Assembly: GCF_036327775.1 (NCBI RefSeq) | Contig: NZ_CP109598.1 | Span: 1,736,001-1,800,000, forward strand | Direction of reading: 5' to 3' | Length of the DNA stretch: 64,000 nucleotides | DNA from: Streptomyces sp. NBC_01498 | GTDB lineage: Bacteria; Actinomycetota; Actinomycetes; Streptomycetales; Streptomycetaceae | Part shown: positions 8,930 to 16,374 of the stretch, piece after piece | How positions within the stretch are numbered: position 1 is the first letter of the stretch | Layout: each line of letters opens with the position of its first letter | The notes under the pieces: generated by a model | The model's database searches: none | Seen by the model: only the letters and a program-made list of their open reading frames with translations | What the model was told of the DNA's origin: nothing | Position numbers and translations under genes: made by a program

Positions 8930-9018
8930 CTCACGGTGTACGGGGTGGACTCACGCGGTACGAGGCGGCCTCGCGAAGTACGGGCGGGCTCACGCGGTAC
9001 GGGGCCGGCTCACACCGG
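8930..9018. repeat. Tandem 20-bp repeats (about 4.5 copies)
   Basis: Units start at 8930, 8950, 8970, 8989 and 9009 (the last partial). Typical unit: CTCACGCGGTACGAGGCGGC. Non-coding, between yhfZ and yhfY. Unrelated in sequence to the 17-bp array before yhfZ, but both contain a GTAC core. Confidence 0.85.
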
Positions 9019-9091
9019 CGTGCCCGCGGCTTCGTCCCGGGCCGGAGCGTCGCGCCGCCCGGGGAAAGAAGAAGTCGAGCCTCTGCTCAAA

Positions 9092-9112
9092 ATCCAAAAT
9101 ACTGGTTACTGT
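9092..9112 (+). promoter_or_regulatory. Putative operator/promoter box, copy 2 (before yhfY)
   Basis: Second copy of the AT-rich element seen at 7924-7944, here ATCCAAAATACTGGTTACTG plus one T, 29 bp before the yhfY ATG. The two copies differ at only three positions although surrounding DNA is unrelated. Most simply a YhfZ operator governing the structural genes from yhfY onward. Confidence 0.6.
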
Positions 9113-9141
9113 TGTGTTGCTCCGACGAAGGGACCACCAGC

Positions 9142-9543
9142 ATGGACGACCGGCTCGCCCTCCGTATCCGCCTGTTCCGCGAGGGCGGTCAGGTCCGGCC
9201 CGAGGTCGTCACGTTCGTGACGAACGAACTCGACGCCCTGGCCGCCGAGGGCCGCACCGTCACCGAGGAGACCGCCGGCACGCTCACCAGTCACCTCATG
9301 ATGGCCCTCACCAGACTGCTCGACGGAGAACCGATCACGGAGTTCACCACCGACGCCGAGATCGCCGCCGAACTCGCGGGGCATCCGGAGGCGGTGACAC
9401 GGGCGAGCGCCGTCTCCCGACGCGCGGCATCGGAGCTCGGCACGCCCCTCCCCGACTCGGAGATCAACTTCCTGGGACTGCACCTCGCCCTGCTCGACCG
9501 GAACTCGCCGTCCCGAACTCCCCCATCACGTCGCGCGACTTGA
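9142..9543 (+). CDS. yhfY: YhfY-like PRD-domain protein
   Basis: 133 residues, all helical in character, resembling the PTS regulation domain (PRD): FREGGQVRPEVVTFVTNELDAL, then LTSHLMMALTRLLDGE with His in the first conserved position, and ending DSEINFLGLHLALLDRN, the typical PRD 'E-x-x-x-x-x-x-H' helix. There is no DNA-binding domain, as in E. coli YhfY. The ATG at 9142 follows GAAGGGACCACCAGC. The last ~13 residues (SPSRTPPSRRAT) are a low-complexity tail. Role in the pathway unknown; a regulatory partner for YhfZ is a guess. Confidence 0.75.
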   Translation: MDDRLALRIRLFREGGQVRPEVVTFVTNELDALAAEGRTVTEETAGTLTSHLMMALTRLLDGEPITEFTTDAEIAAELAGHPEAVTRASAVSRRAASELGTPLPDSEINFLGLHLALLDRNSPSRTPPSRRAT

Positions 9544-9556
9544 GAAGGAAACAGCC

Positions 9557-9913
9557 ATGACGAAGATCCTCACCGGCGGCGTCGGCAAGACCGAGGTCAC
9601 GGCGACCGTCAAAGCCCTCGGCCTGGACGGCATCGAGATCACGACCTCCAACGACATGGACGCCGCGATGAAACTTCGCGGCGGTCAGGCCGACTACTAC
9701 CTCGGCACCTGCCACACAGGTGCCGGAGCCTCGCTCGGGGTGCTCCTCGCGCTGCTCGGCAAGCCCGCCTGTCACACCTTCGGCCGCTCCGTCCCCACCG
9801 AGGACGAGGTGAACGCCCTGCTGGCGGAGGGCAAGCGGGTCTTCGGCTTCGCCGTCGACCAGATCGACGTGATCGCCCCGCTCATGGCCCGCGCCGTCGC
9901 CGCACGCGGCTGA
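9557..9913 (+). CDS. yhfU: YhfU-like DUF2620 protein
   Basis: 118 residues matching the DUF2620 family: KILTGGVGKTEVTATVKALG at the N-terminus, then GGQADYYLGTCHTGAGASLGVLLALLGKPACHTFGR, a Gly-rich segment with conserved Cys and His that could bind a ligand or metal. Start ATG 9557 with AAGGAAACAGCC upstream, 13 bp after yhfY. Always found with yhfT in this gene set as far as I recall; the pair may form a transport or sensing unit. Biochemical function unknown. Confidence 0.82.
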   Translation: MTKILTGGVGKTEVTATVKALGLDGIEITTSNDMDAAMKLRGGQADYYLGTCHTGAGASLGVLLALLGKPACHTFGRSVPTEDEVNALLAEGKRVFGFAVDQIDVIAPLMARAVAARG

Positions 9914-10001
9914 CGGCCCCGTAGCGAGCCCGTAGCGGCTCGGCAGTACTCGTACGACCCCGCGCGGTGCCAGGCCCCGCCGGGCATGGAGGAGTGATTC
10001 C

Positions 10002-11507
10002 GTGAGCAGCGTCCTCGCAGCGAGTTCGACACACCTCGACCTCTCGCCGGCCCAGCAACTGACCGTGGTGGCGCTGTGTGCGCTGACCGCGTTCATCTCT
10101 CATATGGCGCTGGCCGTCTTCAACGACGGTGTACGCCCCTTCATGCTGGACCTCGTCCAGGGGCGGTCCACGCGCAACGCCACCACCGCCGTGTCCTTCG
10201 GGCTCTCCGCGGGCTTCATCTTCGGGCTCGGCGCCCCGATGGCGCTGTCGACCGGCGTCCTCAACCCGTGGCTGGTCTTCCTGCCCACCGACGTCCTGGG
10301 CATCCTGTCGCCCAGGAAATGGATCGCTCCGCTGCTGGGCGGCGCGTGGGGCGCGATCGTGGTGTTCGGCCTCAACGGGGCCAACGGCCTCGCCCACGAC
10401 CTGCCCGTCGACTTCCTGACGGCGCTCCAGCAGATGTCGACGCCGATCCTCTTCCTGTTCACGCTCTTTCCGGTGCTCGCGATCACCAAGCAGTTCGGGC
10501 GGCGACGGGGCGCGATAGCGGCGGTGGTCGAACTGGTCATCGTCGTGACGACGATGAAGGTCTGGCCCGACATCTTTCCCGGCTCCCTCGCGATGGCCGT
10601 CGGAGTGCTGACACTCATCGGCTTCGCGGTCAACAAGGACATGACGCAGCGGAAGGCGGACCGGGCCGAGGCGGCAAAGTCGTCGGCCTCAGCCTCGGCC
10701 GGGACGACCACGACCGCGCCCACGACCACGACCAGGACCACGACCACGACCACGGCTGAGACGGTCGGCGAGCCGGCGAAGGCCACAGCAACTGCGACAG
10801 GCGGCTCCGCCGAGCCGGGCAAGGACCACGGGGCGGCCGACGACAGGGCGGCCGACGACGTGGCGGACCCGATGGCCTCGCTGTTCGGCGCGAGCGCACT
10901 GCGGCTGCGCCGCCATCTGCCGCTGTTCATGCTGCTCGGGGCCGGCGTCTGTGTGCTGGCTCAGTCACATGTGTTCGCCGGCGGCGAGGCGACGAGCTTC
11001 CTGATCGCCAAGGGGGACTACGCGGAAGCCGCCCAGGTGGACTTCTACCGGGCGTTCGGCTTCGTACCGCTGATCGCGACGACGGCGCTCGCCTCCGGCG
11101 CGTACGGCATCGCCGGGTTCACCTTCGTGTACCCCCTCGGCTATCTCATGCCGAACCCGTTCCTCGCCGCCGTCGTGGGCGCCGTGGTCTTCGCCGTCGA
11201 GGTGCTCGCTCTCTCCGCCATCGGCAGGCTCCTCGGGAAACTGCCCAGCGTGCGCGACTCCTCCGAATATCTGCGCAGTGCGATCGGCGACGCCCTGGGG
11301 CTCGCGATCCTCTTCGGTTCGCTGATGGCCGCCAACGTCATGGGCGGGGGCCTCGGCATCCTCGTCGTGGGCGGGCTCTACCTGCTGAACGAGTCGATGG
11401 GCCGCCCCGTGGTGCGCATGGCGGCGGCGCCCGCAGCGGTCATCGTCGGAGGAGTACTCCTGAACATCCTCCACTGGCTGGACCTGTTCACCCCGATCAA
11501 GGGATAG
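10002..11507 (+). CDS. yhfT: YhfT-like multipass membrane protein
   Basis: 501 residues with roughly ten hydrophobic segments (for example 20-40, 64-86, 108-126, 147-162, 172-186, 196-212, 308-324, then four more to the C-terminus). Matches YhfT by NDGVRPFMLDLVQGRSTR and FGLGAPMALSTGVLNPWLVFLPTD. Likely the permease of the operon. Odd feature: residues 218-292 between the two membrane halves are low complexity, with a Thr run built from ACGACC hexanucleotides (about 10698-10757) and then Asp/Ala-rich sequence, longer than I expect in enterobacterial YhfT. GTG start at 10002 after GGAGTGATTCC. Confidence 0.82.
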   Translation: MSSVLAASSTHLDLSPAQQLTVVALCALTAFISHMALAVFNDGVRPFMLDLVQGRSTRNATTAVSFGLSAGFIFGLGAPMALSTGVLNPWLVFLPTDVLGILSPRKWIAPLLGGAWGAIVVFGLNGANGLAHDLPVDFLTALQQMSTPILFLFTLFPVLAITKQFGRRRGAIAAVVELVIVVTTMKVWPDIFPGSLAMAVGVLTLIGFAVNKDMTQRKADRAEAAKSSASASAGTTTTAPTTTTRTTTTTTAETVGEPAKATATATGGSAEPGKDHGAADDRAADDVADPMASLFGASALRLRRHLPLFMLLGAGVCVLAQSHVFAGGEATSFLIAKGDYAEAAQVDFYRAFGFVPLIATTALASGAYGIAGFTFVYPLGYLMPNPFLAAVVGAVVFAVEVLALSAIGRLLGKLPSVRDSSEYLRSAIGDALGLAILFGSLMAANVMGGGLGILVVGGLYLLNESMGRPVVRMAAAPAAVIVGGVLLNILHWLDLFTPIKG

Positions 11508-11559
11508 GGCGGCTCCGAGCCCCCTTGGCCGCCCACCCCCAACGGAAGGACCACGCACC

Positions 11560-12627
11560 ATGGAGCAGCGTCCCGACCCGGGCCTCGGCTCCGCCCCGTA
11601 CCTCCGCCACGGCACAGATCTCGGCATCGGACGGGGTCCTGGCCGTGGCCGTGGTCCTGGTGACGGTGCGCGCCCGCCGGGTGAACCGCGCCATCTGCGC
11701 ACCGTCACCGGCCCGTTGGCCGTCTCGGCCGTCCGGGGCCCCGTGCTCGCCCACGAGCATCTGGTCCTCGATCTCGACCGCGCCGGGGACGGGGCGGCGG
11801 TTCTCGACGCGGAGCGGCACGGCCCCGCTGTCGTCGCGGAACTGGCGGCCCTGCGCGAGGAGTACGGCCTCGGCCTGGTCGTCGAGCTGACCTGCCGCGG
11901 CATGGGACGCCGTCCGCACGCCCTGGCCCGGATCTCCGCCGCGTCGGGGGTACCGGTGGTGGCCGCCACCGGCTGGTACTACGAGCCGTTCCACCCGCCG
12001 GAGCTCGACGGGGCGGGCGTCGAGGAACTGACCGCGACCCTCGTAGCGGAGGTTGAGGACGGGTTCGGCGGCACGGGTGTCCGGCCCGGCGTTCTGGGCG
12101 AGATCGGCAGCCACGGCGACGCACCGACCGCGCCCGAGACCCGTGTCCTGTTGGCGTCGGCACACGCCGCCGTGGCCACGGGCCTGTCGGTCGCCACCCA
12201 CGCGCAGCTCGGCCGGGGCGGTCTCGCCCAGTTGGCACTGCTCACCGGCGCCGGACTGCCCCCGCACCGGATCTCGCTGGGACACCAGGACCTGCTCGAC
12301 GCCCCGTCCGTGCACCATGAGCTGGCGGCGAGCGGCGCGTACGTCGCCTTCGACACCGTCGGCAAGGAGAGCTACCAGAGCGACACCACGCGGCTGCGCC
12401 TCCTGCTGGCACTGCTGGAGGCGGGCCACGCCGACCGGGTCCTGCTCAGCTGCGACATCTCCCGGCACGCTTATCTCCGGTCGGCGGGCGGCCACGGCTA
12501 CGGGCATCTCTTCCGGTCCTTTCTGCCCCGGGTGCGCGCGGCCGGGGTGGACGAAGACCTGATCGACCTGATGACACGGCGCAATCCGCTGCGGTTCCTG
12601 ACCGGTGCGGACCCGAAGGAGAACTGA
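11560..12627 (+). CDS. php: Phosphotriesterase-homology (Php) metal-dependent hydrolase
   Basis: Amidohydrolase-superfamily TIM barrel of 355 residues. Metal ligands visible: His65 and His67 in VLAHEHL, Glu181 in GVLGEIG (the Php-type bridging Glu in place of carboxylated Lys), His214 in VATHAQ, His242 in SLGHQD, Asp299 in LLSCDIS. So the binuclear metal centre looks intact. The first ~48 residues are a Gly/Pro/Arg-rich extension absent from the ~290-residue E. coli protein; the true start could be internal, though ATG 11560 has GGAAGGA upstream. One base separates its stop from yhfS. Substrate unknown; lactone or phosphoester hydrolysis is plausible for the family. Confidence 0.85.
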   Translation: MEQRPDPGLGSAPYLRHGTDLGIGRGPGRGRGPGDGARPPGEPRHLRTVTGPLAVSAVRGPVLAHEHLVLDLDRAGDGAAVLDAERHGPAVVAELAALREEYGLGLVVELTCRGMGRRPHALARISAASGVPVVAATGWYYEPFHPPELDGAGVEELTATLVAEVEDGFGGTGVRPGVLGEIGSHGDAPTAPETRVLLASAHAAVATGLSVATHAQLGRGGLAQLALLTGAGLPPHRISLGHQDLLDAPSVHHELAASGAYVAFDTVGKESYQSDTTRLRLLLALLEAGHADRVLLSCDISRHAYLRSAGGHGYGHLFRSFLPRVRAAGVDEDLIDLMTRRNPLRFLTGADPKEN

Positions 12628-12628
12628 G

Positions 12629-13732
12629 ATGGCCGTACGACTGCCACGGACCTTCCCCCTGGCGACGATCGCGCTGGACGACGCGGTCCGGAAGCAGTTC
12701 CGGCTGCTGGAGTGCGTTGCCGCGCGGTTCGAGGGTCAGCAGCTGTTCGAGGCGGACGCGGGCGTGGTGCCGGAGCTGGGCCGGCCCCGTACCACTGCCC
12801 GGGTCGAGGCGGTGCTGGCGGACTTCTTCGGTGCCGAGGACGCCGCGCTGGTGCAGGGCGCGGGCACCGGGGCCATCCGCGCCGCGCTCCAGGGCGCCGT
12901 GGGCCCCGGCGACCCGCTGCTGATCCACCGGGCGCCGGTCTACCGCACGACCGCGGTGACGCTGCGCGGGCTCGGGGTCCGCACCGTCGAGGCGGACTTC
13001 AACGACGGCGGGGCGCTCCGTCGGGCCCTGGAGTCGGGTGGGTTCCGGTGGGCGTACGTCCAGCACAGCAGGCAGCGGCTCGCGGACTCGTACGACGCGG
13101 GGGAGGTCGTCGCGGTCTGCCGGGCGGCCGGGGTGCGCACGATCGTCGACGACAACTACGCGGTCATGCGCGCCCCGTCGTGCGGAGTTGAGCTGGGCGC
13201 CGACGCCTCGTGCTTCTCCCTCTTCAAACTGCACGGCCCCGAGGGCGTCGGCGCCGTCGTCGGGACGGCCGACATCGTCGAGAGGGTACGGGCCGACAAC
13301 TACTCGGGCGGTGGCCAGGTGCAGGGCAACCAGGCCCTCGACGCCCTGCGCGCGCTCACCCACGTCCCCGTCATGTGGGCCGTCCAGTCGCAGGTCGGCG
13401 CCGAGATCGCCGAGCGGCTCGCCGCCGGGGAGGTGCCCGGCGTGGCGGAGGTCCGGATCGCCAACGCGCAGGACCGCTGCCTGCTCGTACTGCTGGAGCG
13501 CCCCGTCGCGGGCGAACTGCCCGCCGTCGCCGCCCGGTACGGCGCCGCGCCGTACCCCGTGGGCTCCAACTCCCGCTACGAGATCGCCCCGCTCTTCTAC
13601 CGCATGTCCGGCTCGTCCATCGACGACGCTCCTGAACTCGCCGACCGGACCGTGCGGATCAACCCGATGCGGGCCGGCTCCGACCTGGTGATCGAGATCC
13701 TGCGGCGTTCGCTGCACGACCTGAAGGACTGA
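12629..13732 (+). CDS. yhfS: YhfS-like fold-type I PLP-dependent enzyme
   Basis: 367 residues with the aminotransferase/lyase fold: LVQGAGTGAIRAALQGAV (cofactor phosphate site, about 75-91), VDDNYA with Asp174/175 contacting the pyridine nitrogen, and FSLFKLHGPEG with Schiff-base Lys200. This is the cystathionine-lyase/aminotransferase-like arrangement of YhfS. ATG 12629 follows the php stop by one base with AAGGAGAACTG upstream, so translation is coupled; the yhfX start follows by 3 bp. Reaction unknown; pairing with a fold-III PLP enzyme next door suggests successive steps on one amino compound. Confidence 0.85.
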   Translation: MAVRLPRTFPLATIALDDAVRKQFRLLECVAARFEGQQLFEADAGVVPELGRPRTTARVEAVLADFFGAEDAALVQGAGTGAIRAALQGAVGPGDPLLIHRAPVYRTTAVTLRGLGVRTVEADFNDGGALRRALESGGFRWAYVQHSRQRLADSYDAGEVVAVCRAAGVRTIVDDNYAVMRAPSCGVELGADASCFSLFKLHGPEGVGAVVGTADIVERVRADNYSGGGQVQGNQALDALRALTHVPVMWAVQSQVGAEIAERLAAGEVPGVAEVRIANAQDRCLLVLLERPVAGELPAVAARYGAAPYPVGSNSRYEIAPLFYRMSGSSIDDAPELADRTVRINPMRAGSDLVIEILRRSLHDLKD

Positions 13733-13735
13733 CCC

Positions 13736-14896
13736 GTGTTCCTGGACGCCGTCCTGGCCCGCAATCCCGAACTTGTCGACGTGGCGGTGTCGCTGCACCG
13801 CTCCGGCGCCGTTCCTCCCGACACGTATGTGATCGACGCCGACTCCGTGGAGGCCAACGCCGCGCTGCTGGCCGGGGAGGCCGAACGGCTCGGCCTCAGC
13901 CTCTGGTTCGTGGTCAAGCAGATCGGCCGCAACCCGGCCCTGGTCCGGGCGATCGCGCGGCACATCCCCCGGTTCGCGGCGATCGATCCGTACGAGGCGC
14001 TGCTGCTGCACGATGCGGGGGCCCGCGCAGGCAACGTCGGCCACCTCGTACAGATCCCGCCCCGTCAACTGCCCGCCGTGCTCGGCCTGCGGCCCGAGAC
14101 GGTGACCGTGTTCGACCTGGCCAACGCGCGCGCCGTCTCCGACGCCGCCCGGCGCCTCGGATTCGTCCAGGACGTACTCGTGAGGCTGGAAGGCACCGAC
14201 AAGGTCTATCCGGGGCAGGAGGGGGGTGTGCCGCTCGCCGGGCTCACCGACTTCGCGACGGCGGCGGAGGCACTGCCCGGCATCAGGATCGCGGGCGTCA
14301 CCGCGTTCCCCTGTGTCCTGTGCGATCCGCTGACCGGCGCCCCGGCCCCCACCCAGAACTTCCAACTCGCGATCACGTCGCGCGAGTTGCTGGCCGCGCG
14401 GGGCCACGAGGGTCTGAAGCTCAGCGCGCCGAGCGCCACCTGCGTGGCCACCCTCCCCCTGCTGGCCGAGCTCGGGGCCACGCACGGTGAACCGGGTCAC
14501 GCCCTGACCGGGACGACCCCCCTGCACGCGATCGACCGCCGGCAGCCCGAGCGGCCCGCGTACGTGTACGTCAGCGAGGTCGCCCACACCCTGGCGGACG
14601 GGCGGCCGGCGCTCCACGGCGGCGGTTTCTACCCGCGTGCCCGCATCCGTGACGCCCTGCTGCCGCGTGCCGGACTGCGACTGCCCGTACTGGACGCGCC
14701 GGCGGAGAACATCGACTACTACCGGCTGCTCCAACGCCCCCGCCACGCCGCGGATGTTGAGGTCGGAGACACCGCCGTCCTCGCCTTCCGCACCCAGATC
14801 TTCGTCACCCGCTCGACCGTCGCGGTCGTCGCCGGGCTCTCCACCGGGAAGCCGAGGCTGACCGGTCTCTACGACGCCCAGGGCCGGGTCCGGTGA
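13736..14896 (+). CDS. yhfX: YhfX-like alanine-racemase-fold (fold III) PLP enzyme
   Basis: 386 residues. The N-terminal TIM barrel has the PLP lysine at Lys61 in LWFVVKQIGRNPALVRAI; the C-terminal beta domain carries HGGGFYPRARIRD and a conserved PAENIDYYRLLQRP. Related to D-amino-acid racemases/decarboxylases but belongs with YhfX. GTG 13736, 3 bp after yhfS. The stop overlaps a possible GTGA start for yhfW. Specific substrate unknown. Confidence 0.85.
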   Translation: MFLDAVLARNPELVDVAVSLHRSGAVPPDTYVIDADSVEANAALLAGEAERLGLSLWFVVKQIGRNPALVRAIARHIPRFAAIDPYEALLLHDAGARAGNVGHLVQIPPRQLPAVLGLRPETVTVFDLANARAVSDAARRLGFVQDVLVRLEGTDKVYPGQEGGVPLAGLTDFATAAEALPGIRIAGVTAFPCVLCDPLTGAPAPTQNFQLAITSRELLAARGHEGLKLSAPSATCVATLPLLAELGATHGEPGHALTGTTPLHAIDRRQPERPAYVYVSEVAHTLADGRPALHGGGFYPRARIRDALLPRAGLRLPVLDAPAENIDYYRLLQRPRHAADVEVGDTAVLAFRTQIFVTRSTVAVVAGLSTGKPRLTGLYDAQGRVR

Positions 14897-14937
14897 GGCC
14901 CCGCACCGCACCCGCACCCGCACCCCGGAGCAGGAGC

Positions 14938-16230
14938 GTGAACCGCAGCATGAGCACCCTGGTGATCGTGGTCATCGACGGGTTCGGTGTCGGCGCGATG
15001 CCGGACGCCGGGGCGCTGCGCCCCGGCGATCTCAGCGCCGACACCTGCGGCCACGTTCTCGACCACTGTCGTGCGGCACTGGGCCGGCCGCTCCGGCTGC
15101 CCGCTCTCGGCGCGCTGGGCCTCGGCCTGGTCCGTCCGCATCCGGACCTCGCGCGCCGGACCGACCGCCCCGTCGCCGTGGGCCGGGCGGCGCTGGGTTA
15201 TCCGGGGGCGGACACGTTCGCCGGGCATCAGACCATGATGGGGGCGGACTTCAGCCGGGTCACGGTGGCACCGCTCGCCGGGCACCTCGACGAGGTGAGC
15301 GGCGCGCTCAAGGCCGCGGGGCACCTGGTCGAACCCTTGGGGGAACGGCCGCTTCTGCTCGTGGACGGGGCCGTACTCGTCCACGACAACCTGGAGGCCG
15401 ATCCCGGCATCAACTGGAACGCCTCGGGGCGGCTGAGCGACGTGTCCTTCGACCGCATCCTGTCCGTCGCCCGCACGGTGCGGGCCGTGGCGCCGGTCGC
15501 CCGCGTGATCGCCGTCGGCGGCCACGCGGACCGGACGCTCACCGCGTACGTACGGGACGGTGACGGCGGCACCGTCGGGCTGGACACCCCGGCCAGCGGC
15601 TTCTACCGCAACGGGGGCCTCCAGGTGCGGCACTTGGGCGCCTCCCTCGACCACACCCGGCAACTCCCCGACGTCGCCGCCCGCGCGGGTCTACCGGTCA
15701 CCCTCGTCGGCAAGGCGGCGGACATCCTGGCGTGTGACGCCGCCGTACGGCGCCCCGCCGTCGCGACGGCGGAGGTACTGGAGCACACCCTGTCGGCGGT
15801 GCGGAGCGCCGTACAAGCGGGACGGGGCGCGGTACGGGGCGGGCGGGGCGGCCTCGTGGTCGCCAATGTCCAGGAGAGCGATCTCGCGGGCCACCAGCAG
15901 GACACGGAGCGCTTCGGGAGCGTCCTGGAGCAGGTCGACGTCGGGCTCGCCGAGCTGACGGGGCTGCTCACGGGGCCGGGCGACCGCCTGATCGTCACGG
16001 CCGACCACGGCAACGACCCGACGGTCGGTCACGCCCATCACACACGTGAGTACGTCCCGGTCCTGATGCACCGCCCGGACGCCTCGGGAATCGAACGTCT
16101 CCCGGACGCCGCCACGTTGGCGGACGTCGGGGCGACAGCCGCGGCGGCCCTCGGCCTGGATCCGGCCGAGCTCACGACGGGTGAGACGCTGCTCAGCGGG
16201 TCCTCCGGCCGTTCGGCTGGGCCGCTGTAG
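14938..16230 (+). CDS. yhfW: YhfW-like phosphopentomutase-family enzyme
   Basis: Alkaline-phosphatase superfamily, phosphopentomutase-like, about 430 residues. Metal and phosphate residues visible: Asp14 in VVIDGFGVG, candidate nucleophile Thr93 in YPGADTFAGHQ, and the C-terminal TADHGNDPTVGHAHHTREYVP with the second metal site. Three starts are possible: GTG 14893 (overlapping the yhfX stop), GTG 14938 (GGAG seven bases upstream, chosen) and ATG 14950. A Gly/Arg stretch (AVQAGRGAVRGGRGG, near 15820-15860) coincides with a GTACGGGGC word inside the coding frame. Last gene of the yhf-like operon, convergent with ffh. Confidence 0.83.
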   Translation: MNRSMSTLVIVVIDGFGVGAMPDAGALRPGDLSADTCGHVLDHCRAALGRPLRLPALGALGLGLVRPHPDLARRTDRPVAVGRAALGYPGADTFAGHQTMMGADFSRVTVAPLAGHLDEVSGALKAAGHLVEPLGERPLLLVDGAVLVHDNLEADPGINWNASGRLSDVSFDRILSVARTVRAVAPVARVIAVGGHADRTLTAYVRDGDGGTVGLDTPASGFYRNGGLQVRHLGASLDHTRQLPDVAARAGLPVTLVGKAADILACDAAVRRPAVATAEVLEHTLSAVRSAVQAGRGAVRGGRGGLVVANVQESDLAGHQQDTERFGSVLEQVDVGLAELTGLLTGPGDRLIVTADHGNDPTVGHAHHTREYVPVLMHRPDASGIERLPDAATLADVGATAAAALGLDPAELTTGETLLSGSSGRSAGPL

Positions 16231-16315
16231 CCGGCCGGCCCCTGAGACGCGGGACGACGGCCGGACAGCCGGGACTGAGAACCACGGCGGACGTGGCCCG
16301 CGCCGTCGCGGCTCC

Positions 16316-16338
16316 GGCCGAGGCCGAGGGCCTCGGCC
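16316..16338. terminator. Convergent terminator hairpin between yhfW and ffh
   Basis: Perfect 10-bp stem (GGCCGAGGCC at 16316-16325 and its complement at 16329-16338) with a three-base loop, in the 144-bp gap between converging genes. Can serve both strands. Confidence 0.75.
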
Positions 16339-16374
16339 CGCTCAGCAGACCCAGCCACCCGGCCACCCAGCCGC

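Noticed and set aside
7691..9018. CRISPR-like arrays around yhfZ
   Set aside because: Repeats are contiguous without unique spacers and there are no cas genes.
12446..14923. 825-codon minus-strand open frame over php, yhfS and yhfX
   Set aside because: Shadow of three genes with intact catalytic residues on the plus strand.
7953..16230. A natural-product biosynthetic cluster
   Set aside because: PLP enzymes and a methyltransferase nearby are suggestive, but there are no synthases or carrier proteins, and each gene matches a yhf family member.
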